Positions 16,248 to 24,484 of a stretch of 64,000 nt of DNA are shown here, one piece after another. A program made the translations under genes and the position numbers. The DNA comes from Streptomyces sp. Act143. Lineage in GTDB: Bacteria > Actinomycetota > Actinomycetes > Streptomycetales > Streptomycetaceae. The stretch is taken from contig NZ_QFRX01000001.1 in assembly GCF_003143935.1 (NCBI RefSeq), forward strand, positions 4,939,201 through 5,003,200. Direction: 5' to 3'. How positions within the stretch are numbered: position 1 is the first letter of the stretch; the number at the start of each line of letters is the position of its first letter. The notes below the pieces were generated by a model that saw only the letters and a program-made list of their open reading frames with translations, did no database searches and was not told the origin of the DNA.

Positions 16248-17087
16248 TCAAGCTGCCCGGGTCGGTGAGCTCGTCCGTGTCGGCAGTGAGTCCAGGAACA
16301 GTGCCCCGGCCAGCAGCCCCGCGCTGCCGCGGGGGCTCCACGCGCGTGTGTGCAGGTCCGCGTCGAAGGCGGCGAGGGCCGCCGCGCCCGCCGCCGTGGA
16401 TGTGCCGCCCGCTTCCAGGACCTCCCGGGCGCCCGCCTGCACGTGGCGGAGGCCGAGCGGGCCCGCGGTGTAGAGGAGTTCGGTGTCCTGGAGGGTGGAC
16501 ATCACGCTGAGCAGGGCGTCCAGGCGGGCCTCCGCCTCCGTGGCGCCGGCCTTACGGGCGGCGGCCAGCGCGTCCAACGCCCGCCGTACGTGCGGGAATC
16601 CGGCCCGGGCCTCGCCGCGCGCCCCGGCCGCCCCGTACTTCGCCGACACCGACGAACCGCGCGACGGCCGCCGCGGGGCCCGCTTGTCGGGGTGCCGGGC
16701 GATGCTCTTGGCGGTCGCGGCGACGTCCCAGCCCTTCCCTCCCGGGTTCAGGGCGGCCGCGGCGACCAGCAGGCCGAGGGCCCACAGGGCGCCCCGGTGG
16801 CCGCCGCCGGCGAGGCCCACCGAGTGCTCGGTGCAGCGGCCGATCGCCCCGAGTTCCGTGCGGAGCCCAGGAGTCGGCTCGCCGGTGCGACGGGCCGCGG
16901 CGGCCATGGCCGCGAGGCCGGGTACGAGTGCCTTCGCCGACCAGCGCAGGGCGCGGTGGTCCAGGCGGGTGGTGCGGGCGTCCAGGTCGCGCGGGTCGGG
17001 CAGACCGGGCTTGGGGGCCAGGGCCAGCTGCCCGGTCAGCGCGGTCACGGCGGCCTGCGCCAGCGCTTCGTCCTCGCGGCTGCTCAT
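16248..17087 (-). CDS. CitG/MdcB-like triphosphoribosyl-dephospho-CoA synthase family protein
   Basis: A 279-residue protein. Motifs of the CitG family are APKPGLPDPRDLDARTT near the N-terminus (usually PKPGLVD) and GGHRGALWALGLLVAAA (usually THKGAIFSLGLL). Family members join ATP and dephospho-CoA to make the prosthetic-group precursor of citrate or malonate lyase, but no lyase gene is present here and the usual NTH is replaced by GGH, so the true substrate may differ. It starts 9 bp after the stop of the dioxygenase gene on the same strand, so the two are probably co-transcribed. Related single copies are common in Streptomyces with unknown role. Confidence 0.78.
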   Translation of the reverse strand: MSSREDEALAQAAVTALTGQLALAPKPGLPDPRDLDARTTRLDHRALRWSAKALVPGLAAMAAAARRTGEPTPGLRTELGAIGRCTEHSVGLAGGGHRGALWALGLLVAAAALNPGGKGWDVAATAKSIARHPDKRAPRRPSRGSSVSAKYGAAGARGEARAGFPHVRRALDALAAARKAGATEAEARLDALLSVMSTLQDTELLYTAGPLGLRHVQAGAREVLEAGGTSTAAGAAALAAFDADLHTRAWSPRGSAGLLAGALFLDSLPTRTSSPTRAA

Positions 17088-17096
17088 GGCCGTACC

Positions 17097-18044
17097 TTAC
17101 GAGGACGCCGAGGCCGAGGCAGTGGCACTTTCGGACGGAGCACCGGACGGCGGTTCGCCCGTCGGGGCGCCGCTCGGGGGCGTGCCGCCCTCGCCGCCGG
17201 CGCCGCTGCCCGCGCCGGTGTTCTCGGCGTCGGGGTCGATGCCGAGGGTGAGGAAGCCCTTGTACCCCTTGGACGGGTCGGCCTTCTTGACCGCCTTGAG
17301 GGTGAGCAGGCCGCTGGAGGCGCCGCCGCCGTCGTACACCATGTCGTTGTCGAGGGTGGTGTAGCTGCCGGAGTGCTGGGAGTAGGGCTCCAGGGTGAAG
17401 ATCTCCTGGGCGATGCCGTCGTCGAAGAAGAACTGGCCGGTGTAGTTGACCTTGCCGCCCTCGTAGGTGCCGTCCTCCTTCTCGCCGCCGGTGTGGACCT
17501 TGACGTGGATGTGGCAGGTGCGCGGGGTGTACCAACCCGGGAAGATCGTCTCGAACTTGACGACTCCGTTGGCGTTGGCGATCTGGTAGCCGCGCAGGTA
17601 GGTCTGGTCGTTCGCGGTCGAGCCGTCCTCGCTCTCGGCGGGGGCCGAGCCGCCGGGGTTGGCGGTGGTGTAGCCGGAGTAGTAGCCCCAGGCGTCGCAG
17701 TGCCAGATCTCCACGGCCGCGCCGGGGACCGGGGTGCAGCCGTCGGTGGCGTCGACGACGGTGAGGCGCAGGGTGAGCGGGACGCCGCTCTTGCCCTCGG
17801 TGATGTCCTTCCTGACCAGGGCGCCGTCCAGGTAGTACGGGCCTTCGGTGACGCTCGTCATGAGCGTCATGCAGGCGCTGCTGCTCGTGGCCGACGCGGT
17901 GGCGGTCGCGTCGGCGGTGGCCTCGGTGTCGGCGAACGCCGACTGGTAGCCGGCGACGGCGAGGCCGCCCGCGGCGACCGTGCCGCCGGTCACGGCGAGG
18001 GCGCGGCGCCGGGTGATCGACTTGTCCTTGTGGTTTCCCGTCAT
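17097..18044 (-). CDS. Secreted (Tat) intradiol ring-cleavage dioxygenase
   Basis: A 315-residue protein with a twin-arginine signal (ITRRRALAVTGGTVAAGGLAVAGYQSAFA). The intradiol dioxygenase fold follows: GPYYLDGALVRKDITEG, WHCDAWGYYSGY, and GWYTPRTCHIHVKV. The non-haem Fe(III) ligands, two Tyr and two His, are visible in YYSGY, PGWYTPRT and HIH. Such enzymes open catechol rings between the hydroxyls; secreted actinobacterial relatives act on lignin-derived aromatics outside the cell. The last 60 residues are a Gly/Ala/Pro/Ser tail (GAGSGAGGEGG, ASASASS) that may hold the protein at the wall or carbohydrate. It heads a likely operon with the CitG-like gene. Confidence 0.9.
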   Translation of the reverse strand: MTGNHKDKSITRRRALAVTGGTVAAGGLAVAGYQSAFADTEATADATATASATSSSACMTLMTSVTEGPYYLDGALVRKDITEGKSGVPLTLRLTVVDATDGCTPVPGAAVEIWHCDAWGYYSGYTTANPGGSAPAESEDGSTANDQTYLRGYQIANANGVVKFETIFPGWYTPRTCHIHVKVHTGGEKEDGTYEGGKVNYTGQFFFDDGIAQEIFTLEPYSQHSGSYTTLDNDMVYDGGGASSGLLTLKAVKKADPSKGYKGFLTLGIDPDAENTGAGSGAGGEGGTPPSGAPTGEPPSGAPSESATASASASS

Positions 18045-18158
18045 GGTCGGGAAGTTAGGGACGCCGCCCGTCAGGGGGTTCTCAGGGCGCTGAGAACGGC
18101 CTGTGAATCCTGAGGAAGCTGAAATGCCGCTCCGCGGCGGGCGCTTGCGTGTGCTCTG

Positions 18159-18719
18159 TCACGGCTGGGGGTCGTCGTCGTGCAGGATCTTCTGGAACAT
18201 CCGGTGGTCCCGCCACGCGCCGTTGATGTGCAGATAGCGCGGTGCCAGGCCGATCGGCTCGAAACCGCACTTGCCCAGCACCCGCTGCGAGGCCGCGTTG
18301 TCCACCACCGTGGTGGCCTCGATCCGGTGCAGTCCGACCGTCTCCCGAGCGATCCGGCACACCCGCTCCACGGCGGCCGTCGCGAGCCCGCGGCCCTGCT
18401 GGTCGGCGCCGATCCAGTAGCCGAGGTAGGCGCTGCGGAACGGCCCCAGGATGATGCCGGTCAGGGTGATCGCGCCCACGATCCGCCCGTCGGACTCGAG
18501 GTGCCACGGCACGAGCCGGCCCTCCGTGAACTGCCGGAGCCGCTCGTCCAGGCGTATGCGCTGGCCCGCGACCGTGAAGAAGTCCTCGGGGCGGCGGGGC
18601 TCCCACGGTTCGAGATGCTCGCGGTTGGCGACGTAGGCCGCGCACAGCGCGTCGGCGTCACCGGCCGTGGCGAGGCGCAGGGTCACACCGCCGGGCAGCT
18701 CTTCGGACTCGATCTCCAT
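18159..18719 (-). CDS. GNAT acetyltransferase (RimJ/RimL type)
   Basis: A 186-residue GNAT protein. Visible elements are YLGYWIGADQQGRGLATAAVERVCRIA (acetyl-CoA pyrophosphate-binding loop, Q-x-x-G-x-A type) and ATTVVDNAASQRVLGKCGFEPIGLAPRYLHINGAWRDHRMFQKIL, which ends like RimJ/RimL N-alpha-acetyltransferases. It probably acetylates a protein N-terminus or a small amine. The gene sits alone; a 32-bp repeat array lies just upstream of it, between it and the neighbouring ATPase gene. Confidence 0.88.
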   Translation of the reverse strand: MEIESEELPGGVTLRLATAGDADALCAAYVANREHLEPWEPRRPEDFFTVAGQRIRLDERLRQFTEGRLVPWHLESDGRIVGAITLTGIILGPFRSAYLGYWIGADQQGRGLATAAVERVCRIARETVGLHRIEATTVVDNAASQRVLGKCGFEPIGLAPRYLHINGAWRDHRMFQKILHDDDPQP

Positions 18720-18734
18720 GCCGCGACCCTAACC

Positions 18735-18837
18735 GGGGCCACTGACAACGGCAGTTGGACGGCCACCGGCCCATCGACAGAGGCAGTCGGCCGGCCGCCG
18801 GGCCAATGACCACGGCAGTGGCCTGCCGCGCCGGCGG
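18735..18837. repeat. 32-bp tandem repeat after RsbW-like gene
   Basis: GACAACGGCAGT, GACAGAGGCAGT and GACCACGGCAGT begin at 18744, 18776 and 18808, exactly 32 bp apart. Read on the minus strand, the array follows directly after the TAG stop (18838-18840) of the RsbW-like gene and ends before the GNAT start codon. Confidence 0.85.
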
Positions 18838-19287
18838 CTAGACCGCCATCAGCGGGGCGTCCTTGCGCCACTTCAGGATCTTGTCGAAGCTCACCACCGC
18901 GCCGCCCCGGCCCGGCTTGTTGCCGATGTGGACGTGGTCGGCGAGTTCCTGGATCAGGCACAGCCCGCGGCCGTGCTCCGCCTCGCTGGGCGCGCGCCGG
19001 AAGCCCGGCGAGGAGCGGAGGAAACCGGGGCCGGAGTCGGCGACCTCGATACGGCACTTCTCGCCGTCCAGGTAGGCGGTGACGCGGTACGCCTCGGACC
19101 TGCCGCCCTGTCCGGTGCCGCCGCCGTGCTCGACGGCGTTCGCGCAGGCCTCGCTGAGGGCGACGGAGAGGTCGTAGGAGATGTCGGGGTCGACGCCCGC
19201 GGTCTCCATGGTGCCGAGCAGCAGCCGCCGGGCGAGCGGAACGCTCGCAGCCTCGCGCCGCAGATGGAGTGACCACCAGATGCTCAT
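18838..19287 (-). CDS. RsbW-like ATP-binding protein
   Basis: A 149-residue single-domain GHKL ATPase: SVALSEACANAVEHG (N box), EVADSGPGF (G1) and EHGRGLCLIQELADHVHIG (G2). The ATG at 19287 follows GGAG. It resembles anti-sigma factors such as SpoIIAB and RsbW that both bind a sigma factor and phosphorylate its antagonist. The N-terminus (MSIWWSLHLRREAASVPLARRLLLGTMETAGVDPD) is typical of the large Streptomyces set. There is no adjacent sigma factor or antagonist gene. Confidence 0.87.
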   Translation of the reverse strand: MSIWWSLHLRREAASVPLARRLLLGTMETAGVDPDISYDLSVALSEACANAVEHGGGTGQGGRSEAYRVTAYLDGEKCRIEVADSGPGFLRSSPGFRRAPSEAEHGRGLCLIQELADHVHIGNKPGRGGAVVSFDKILKWRKDAPLMAV

Positions 19288-19519
19288 GCTCCAGCCTCCC
19301 GGCCGCGGCTCGACATACCGTTACGTATTGCCGCCCGTGCCCGGGTGTAAGCACACCGTTGACGTGACGCCGCCCATACGGGGGATGCGTGCCTGGCATC
19401 GAATGGGGTATGTAGTGCCGGTTCACCCCAGAAAGTGATCTTCTGGTCGTACGACGCGTACGTCATCTTGTGGACCTGCCGTATGGCGGCCGTAAGGCCA
19501 GTGCGATGATGAGCCCGCC

Positions 19520-20350
19520 ATGACTGCCCCCCACCCACGCACGGCGCGCACCGGAACCGGACTCCGGGTCCTGCGGGCCGCGGTGTTCGCCGCGGTCTGC
19601 GTCGTGCTGGCCGCGGGCGGGCACACGCTCGCCTCCTGCGCCACGGTTCCGCTGTGGACCCTGGGCGCGGGGTTCCTCGGGGTCCTCGTGGTGGCCGCAC
19701 CGCTCGCCGGACGCGTCCGGTCGCTGCCGGGCATCGCGGCACTGCTCGCCGCCGGACAGGTCGTGCTGCACGTGCTGTTCGGGATGGGGCAGCACGCCGC
19801 CGCGGCCAAGCCGTCGATGGCTCCCCTGCCCACCGCGAGCGACGCCTCCCTGATCGAGCAGGCCGCGCGCCTGGTCTGCGGGACCACCGCGGCGGCGATC
19901 AGCCCGGCCCAGGCGGTCCGGATCCTGACCGAGGCACGCCTGTACCAGGGCACGCACGCGCACGCGTCCATGGGCTCCATGCAGATGTCCACGGACACCG
20001 TGTCCGACGGCTCCCCCGTCTCGCCGCTGCCGTCCCTGTCGATGCTGCTCGGCCACGTCCTGGCGGCCCTGGCCGTCGGCTGGCTGCTGCGCCACGGCGA
20101 CCTGGCCCTGCTGCGGCTGACGGAACTCTCGGCGCACGGGGTCGCCGAGGCGGCACTCGTACGGTCGCTGCGCGGGGCCCTCGCCCTGGTACGCGCCCTG
20201 CGTGCGGGGCTCCCCGGCGCACCCCGGACCGGTCCGGCGCTGCCGCGCACCGCGCTGCTCGCGCCACCGGCACCTTGTACCACCGCACTCCAGCACACGG
20301 TGATCAGGCGCGGCCCGCCGGCCGCCGACGCTCTCGCGCTCGCCGCCTGA
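19520..20350 (+). CDS. Membrane protein heading the copper operon
   Basis: A 276-residue protein with about five to six hydrophobic segments, two at the N-terminus (VLRAAVFAAVCVVLAAGGHTLA and VPLWTLGAGFLGVLVVAAPLAG) and one near LLGHVLAALAVGWLLRHGD. The stretch between segments is Met/His/Ser-rich (GTHAHASMGSMQMSTDTVSD), a composition common in copper-handling proteins. It is followed, all on the same strand, by YcnI, Sco, PCuAC, CopCD and DtpA, so I infer a role in extracytoplasmic copper supply. I know no named family for it. The ATG at 19520 opens 12 bp after a start-proximal GATGAGC; no strong ribosome site is evident. Confidence 0.72.
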   Translation: MTAPHPRTARTGTGLRVLRAAVFAAVCVVLAAGGHTLASCATVPLWTLGAGFLGVLVVAAPLAGRVRSLPGIAALLAAGQVVLHVLFGMGQHAAAAKPSMAPLPTASDASLIEQAARLVCGTTAAAISPAQAVRILTEARLYQGTHAHASMGSMQMSTDTVSDGSPVSPLPSLSMLLGHVLAALAVGWLLRHGDLALLRLTELSAHGVAEAALVRSLRGALALVRALRAGLPGAPRTGPALPRTALLAPPAPCTTALQHTVIRRGPPAADALALAA

Positions 20351-20571
20351 CACGACGCGCCACTTCCCGGAAAGAGGGGAGGCCGCCGTCGTGCGGCCCG
20401 CGCACGCGTACGGCCGCCGTCACACGGCCGCATACGCGCGCGTGCGCCGTCCCGCGGCCCGCGCCTGCGCACGCGTGCCTGTGTCCGTGTCCGACGCCCG
20501 TCGGCACCTCCACGCGCGCGTACCCCTCTTCATCACCGGAAACCATCTCTCGAAGTGGAGTGCCCCTTTTC

Positions 20572-21318
20572 ATGAAGGCTTCTCGGATCGCCGCCGTCGG
20601 CGCCCTCACCGCCTCGGCCGTCGTCGTCCTGTCCTCCCCCGCGTTCGCGCACGTCAGCGTGCAGCCCGAGGGCACCGCGGCCAAGGGCGGCTACGCGGTC
20701 GTCGACTTCAAGGTGCCGAACGAGCGCGACAAGGCCTCGACCACCAAGCTCGAGGTCACCTTCCCCACCGACCACCCGCTGGCCTCCGCGATGCCGGAGC
20801 CCGTCGACGGCTGGGACGTGAAGGTCACCAAGGCCAAGCTCGACAAGCCGATCGAGATGCACGGCGAGAAGATCGACCAGGCCGTCTCCAAGATCACCTG
20901 GACCGCCAGCGGCGACGGCATCCAGCCCGGTTTCTTCCAGAAGTTCCCGGTCTCCGTGGGCGCCCTGCCCGAGGACACCGACGAACTGGTCTTCAAGGCG
21001 ATCCAGACGTACTCCAACAAGGAGGTCGTCCGCTGGATCGAGGTCCAGCAGGACGGCCAGGAGGAGCCCGAGAACCCGGCGCCCGTGCTGACGCTGTCCG
21101 AGGCCGCCGAGGACGGCCACGCGCACGGCTCGACGGCCGCCGACAAGACGTCCGACGACGCCAAGTCGGCCGAGAAGGCCGCGGCCGAGGCCGCCGCCCC
21201 GGCCGACAGCAGTGACACCACCGCCCGCGTCCTCGCCGTCGTGGGCATCGTCGTCGGCGCGCTCGGCGTGGCCTACGGCGTGCTCGCCGGACGCCGCCGC
21301 ACCGGCGCCGACGCCTGA
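20572..21318 (+). CDS. YcnI-family copper-binding membrane protein
   Basis: A 248-residue protein with a signal peptide ending in AFA|HVSVQPEG, so the mature protein would begin with histidine, the copper ligand described for YcnI (DUF1775). Domain residues include GGYAVVDFKVPNERDKASTTKLEVTFP and a conserved tryptophan in GWDVKV. An Ala/Asp/Lys linker rich in His and Ser leads to one C-terminal membrane helix (VLAVVGIVVGALGVAYGVLAG) and a basic tail. It is anchored with its copper domain outside. The start at 20572 follows GGAG. It sits in the copper operon, 90 bp before sco. Confidence 0.88.
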   Translation: MKASRIAAVGALTASAVVVLSSPAFAHVSVQPEGTAAKGGYAVVDFKVPNERDKASTTKLEVTFPTDHPLASAMPEPVDGWDVKVTKAKLDKPIEMHGEKIDQAVSKITWTASGDGIQPGFFQKFPVSVGALPEDTDELVFKAIQTYSNKEVVRWIEVQQDGQEEPENPAPVLTLSEAAEDGHAHGSTAADKTSDDAKSAEKAAAEAAAPADSSDTTARVLAVVGIVVGALGVAYGVLAGRRRTGADA

Positions 21319-21408
21319 GTCCGACCGTCCGCGCGCCGCACCGGGGCGGCACGGCCGCCCGTACCGCCCCGGTGCCCGCCGGAGCCATCACATCTGGGAC
21401 ATTTCTCT

Positions 21409-22062
21409 ATGCGCAAGAAGACGTTCGCCGCGGCCACCCTGCTCGCCGCCGCCTCCCTGACCCTGACCGCCTGCGGCGGCGGTGACGACACCGGCTCGCC
21501 CGTCTCCGTGGTCTCCGAGGACTCCGCCGCCGCCAAGGCCGCCATCGTCCTCGACAAGCCCTTCGAGAAGCCGGACCTCGTCCTCACCGACACGAACGGC
21601 AAGAAGTACGACCTCCGCGAGCAGACCGAGGGCCACCCCACGCTGGTCTACTTCGGCTACACCAACTGCCCCGACGTCTGCCCGACGACCATGAGCAACA
21701 TCGCCGTCGCCAAGAGCAAGCTGTCCAAGGCACAGCAGGACGAACTGCGGGTCGTCTTCGTCACCACCGACCCCGACCGGGACACCCCCAAGGCGCTCGG
21801 CAAGTGGCTCAAGGGCATCGACTCCCAGGTCGTCGGCCTCACCGGCGACTTCGCCACCATCCAGGCCGGCGCCCGCACCCTCGGCATCACCATCGAGGCC
21901 CCGCACAAGGACAAGAACGGCAAGACCGTCTCCACCCACGGCACCCAGGTCGTCGCCTTCTCCCCCAAGACCGACGCCGGATACGTCCTCTACACCGAGG
22001 ACGCCACCGTCGACGACTACATCAAGGACCTCCCCAAGCTCGTCGAGGGAGAGACCCCGTGA
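21409..22062 (+). CDS. Sco/SenC copper chaperone lipoprotein
   Basis: A 217-residue lipoprotein: signal with lipobox TLTACGGG, then a thioredoxin-like fold. The copper-binding CxxxC is in TNCPDVCPTTM, and the third ligand His appears in STHGTQVVAF. Sco proteins deliver copper to the CuA site of cytochrome c oxidase, and in Streptomyces they also receive copper for the extracellular oxidase GlxA and for development; that is established for the family. The stop overlaps the GTG start of the PCuAC gene (GTGA), pointing to translational coupling. Confidence 0.92.
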   Translation: MRKKTFAAATLLAAASLTLTACGGGDDTGSPVSVVSEDSAAAKAAIVLDKPFEKPDLVLTDTNGKKYDLREQTEGHPTLVYFGYTNCPDVCPTTMSNIAVAKSKLSKAQQDELRVVFVTTDPDRDTPKALGKWLKGIDSQVVGLTGDFATIQAGARTLGITIEAPHKDKNGKTVSTHGTQVVAFSPKTDAGYVLYTEDATVDDYIKDLPKLVEGETP

Positions 22063-22508
22063 AGCGGACGGCCCTTCTCGGCGCCGGACTGACCGCGGCC
22101 CTGCTGCTGACCGGGTGCGGCTCCTCCGACGACGGCAAGGCCGAACTCTCCGTCAGCGGCGCCTACATCCCGCAGCCGGTCTCCGACTCGATGGCCGCCG
22201 GCTTCCTGACCGTCAGCAACAAGGGCGGCACTAAGGACGAGCTGACGTCCGTGACCAGTGACCTCGGCGAGGTCACCATGCACGAGACCGTCGACTCCGC
22301 CATGCAGGAGGTCAAGAACCTCGACGTGCCCGCCCACGGTCAACTCGTGTTCAAAAGCGGCGGCAACCACCTGATGTTCGAGAAGCTGAAGCGCAAGCCG
22401 AAGCAGGGCGAGACCGTCTCCGTCGAACTGCACTTCGCCGACTCCGACCCGGTCACCGTCGAGATGCCGGTGAAGTCCGCGACGTACACCCCCAAGACCG
22501 GTCACTGA
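22059..22508 (+). CDS. PCuAC-type periplasmic copper chaperone lipoprotein
   Basis: A 149-residue lipoprotein (lipobox LLLTGCGSS) starting at the GTG at 22059, which shares four bases with the end of sco. It carries the PCuAC copper motif H-x(n)-M...H-x-M, seen as MHETVDSAMQEVKNL and GGNHLMFEKLK. Such proteins hold Cu(I) outside the membrane and hand it to Sco or directly to CuA. The order sco-PCuAC-CopCD is that of a copper relay. Confidence 0.9.
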   Translation: MKRTALLGAGLTAALLLTGCGSSDDGKAELSVSGAYIPQPVSDSMAAGFLTVSNKGGTKDELTSVTSDLGEVTMHETVDSAMQEVKNLDVPAHGQLVFKSGGNHLMFEKLKRKPKQGETVSVELHFADSDPVTVEMPVKSATYTPKTGH

Positions 22509-22522
22509 GGGAGGGACCCACC

Positions 22523-24478
22523 TTGACGCAGACCATCGCCCCCCGCGCACGGGTCCTGGTGCTGCTGCTCCTCGCGGCCACCGGACTGCTCCTCGCCGGG
22601 GCCGGGCCGGCCTCCGCGCACGCCGCGCTGACCGGCAGCGACCCCCAGCAGGGGACGGTGGTCGACAAGGCCCCGACCCAGATCTCGCTCACCTTCTCCG
22701 AGAAGGTCGCGATGTCCGACGACTCGCTGCGGGTCCTCGATCCCAAGGGCAAGCGCGTCGACCAGGGCAAGGCGTCCAACGTCAGCGGCACCACCTACGC
22801 CGTGGGCCTGCACAGCGGACTGCCCGACGGCACGTACACCGTCACCTACCAGGTCGTCTCCGAGGACAGCCACCCCGTCGCCGGGGCCTACACCTTCTCC
22901 GTCGGCGCCCCCTCCCGGACCACCGTCTCCGTCTCCGGCCAGACCGCCGGCGGCGGAGTCGTCGGCTGGCTCTACGGCTTCGGCCGCTACGTCTCCTACG
23001 CCGGCTTCATCGTCATGGTCGGCGGCGCCGCCTTCGTCCTGGCCTGCTGGCAACGCGGCTCCGGCGTACGGGCCGTACAGCGCACCGTCGTCGCCGGATG
23101 GCTCGCGCTCACCGCCGCCACGCTCCTGCTGCTGCTCCTGCGCGGCTCCTACACCAGCACCGGCTCCTTCGGCGACGTCTTCGACCTGAGCCTGCTCAGC
23201 CAGGTCCTGCAGACCAAGACCGGCGCCGCGCTCGTCTCCCGGCTGCTGCTGCTCTCCGCGGCGGCGCTGTTCATCGCCGTGCTCTTCGGGGCGTACGACA
23301 AACGCGAGGACGAGGAGAAGCGCGACCTCACCTTCGGGCTCGCCATCGGCGGCACCGTCGTCGCCGCCGGACTCGCCGCGAGCTGGGCCATGGCCGAGCA
23401 CGCCTCCACCGGCCTCCAGACCGGCATCGCGATGCCCGTCGACGTGCTCCACCTGCTGGCCGTCGCGGCCTGGCTCGGCGGCCTGGCCACGCTCCTGGTG
23501 GCCCTGTACCGCGCGGACACCCCCATCGAACGCTCCGCCGTGGCCCGCTTCTCCACCCTCGCCTTCGGCAGCGTCCTCACCCTCGTGGCGACCGGCATCT
23601 ACCAGTCCTGGCGGCAGCTCGGCTCCTGGTCCGCCTTCACCGACACCGGGTACGGCCGGCTGCTGCTCGTCAAGATCGGGCTCGTGGCGCTGCTCGTCGG
23701 CATCGCGTGGATCTCACGGCGGTGGACGCGACGGCTGGGGAACGCGAGCGCGGTGGAGACCGCACAGGCCGCAGAGACCGAAAAGACCGACGAGGCCGAA
23801 GAGACCGACGAGGCCGACACGGAAGGGGCAGCCGTCCGGGAGAAGGAGCGCGTCGGAGCGGGGGCGGCCGGTGCCGACTCCGTGCGGGCCACCCAGCTCG
23901 CCCGGCAGCGGGCCGCCGTCGACGCCGCCCGGCGCAAGCGGCAGCGGGACGCCGACCCCGACCGGTTCGGGCTGCGCCGCTCGGTGCTCGCCGAGGCGGG
24001 CGTCGCCGTCGTCCTGCTCGCCGTCACCACCGTGCTGACCCAGACCGAGCCCGGCCGCACCGAGGAAGAGGCCAAGGCGGCCACGTCCTCGTCCGCCGCC
24101 TCGTCGTCCTCCTCGTCCTCCTCCGGCGACACGTCCTCCGCGGTCACCCTGGACATCCCCTTCGACACCGGCGGCGAGGACGGCAAGGGCATCGTGCGGA
24201 TCGACCTCAACCCCGCGCGCGTGGGCGCCAACGAGATGCACGTCTACGTGGAGCGACCCAACGGCCGGGCCTTCGACGTCCCCGAGGTGAAGGTGTCCTT
24301 CACCCTGGAGGCCAAGAACATCGGGCCGCTGCCCGTCACCCCCGACCGCATCACCACCGGCCACTGGTCGGCCGGCGGTGTGCAGCTCCCCATGGCGGGC
24401 GACTGGAAGGTCGCCGTGACCGTGCGGACCTCCGACATCGACCAGACCACCGTCTCCAAGAACGCGCAGATCGGCTGA
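22523..24478 (+). CDS. CopC-CopD fusion protein
   Basis: A 651-residue protein beginning at a TTG (22523) behind GAGGGAGGGA. A signal peptide ends in SAHAALTGSDP, giving a CopC domain (about 33-130) with N-terminal His as copper ligand. Eight or so membrane helices of CopD follow (about 150-415, with DVLHLLAVAAWLGGLATLLVAL). A long cytoplasmic loop rich in Glu/Thr/Asp contains a small coding repeat (ETEKTDEAEETDEADTEG), and the last 120 residues form another exported beta domain (IVRIDLNPARVGANEMHVYVERP). CopCD proteins bind or import copper. It is co-directional with, and 6 bp from, dtpA. Confidence 0.9.
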   Translation: MTQTIAPRARVLVLLLLAATGLLLAGAGPASAHAALTGSDPQQGTVVDKAPTQISLTFSEKVAMSDDSLRVLDPKGKRVDQGKASNVSGTTYAVGLHSGLPDGTYTVTYQVVSEDSHPVAGAYTFSVGAPSRTTVSVSGQTAGGGVVGWLYGFGRYVSYAGFIVMVGGAAFVLACWQRGSGVRAVQRTVVAGWLALTAATLLLLLLRGSYTSTGSFGDVFDLSLLSQVLQTKTGAALVSRLLLLSAAALFIAVLFGAYDKREDEEKRDLTFGLAIGGTVVAAGLAASWAMAEHASTGLQTGIAMPVDVLHLLAVAAWLGGLATLLVALYRADTPIERSAVARFSTLAFGSVLTLVATGIYQSWRQLGSWSAFTDTGYGRLLLVKIGLVALLVGIAWISRRWTRRLGNASAVETAQAAETEKTDEAEETDEADTEGAAVREKERVGAGAAGADSVRATQLARQRAAVDAARRKRQRDADPDRFGLRRSVLAEAGVAVVLLAVTTVLTQTEPGRTEEEAKAATSSSAASSSSSSSSGDTSSAVTLDIPFDTGGEDGKGIVRIDLNPARVGANEMHVYVERPNGRAFDVPEVKVSFTLEAKNIGPLPVTPDRITTGHWSAGGVQLPMAGDWKVAVTVRTSDIDQTTVSKNAQIG

Positions 24479-24484
24479 ACCACC

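Noticed and set aside
19360..19420. Possible CsoR copper operator before the copper operon (ATACGGGGG and ATGGGGTAT)
   Set aside because: The two G-tracts are in direct, not inverted, arrangement and too far apart to make a CsoR palindrome.
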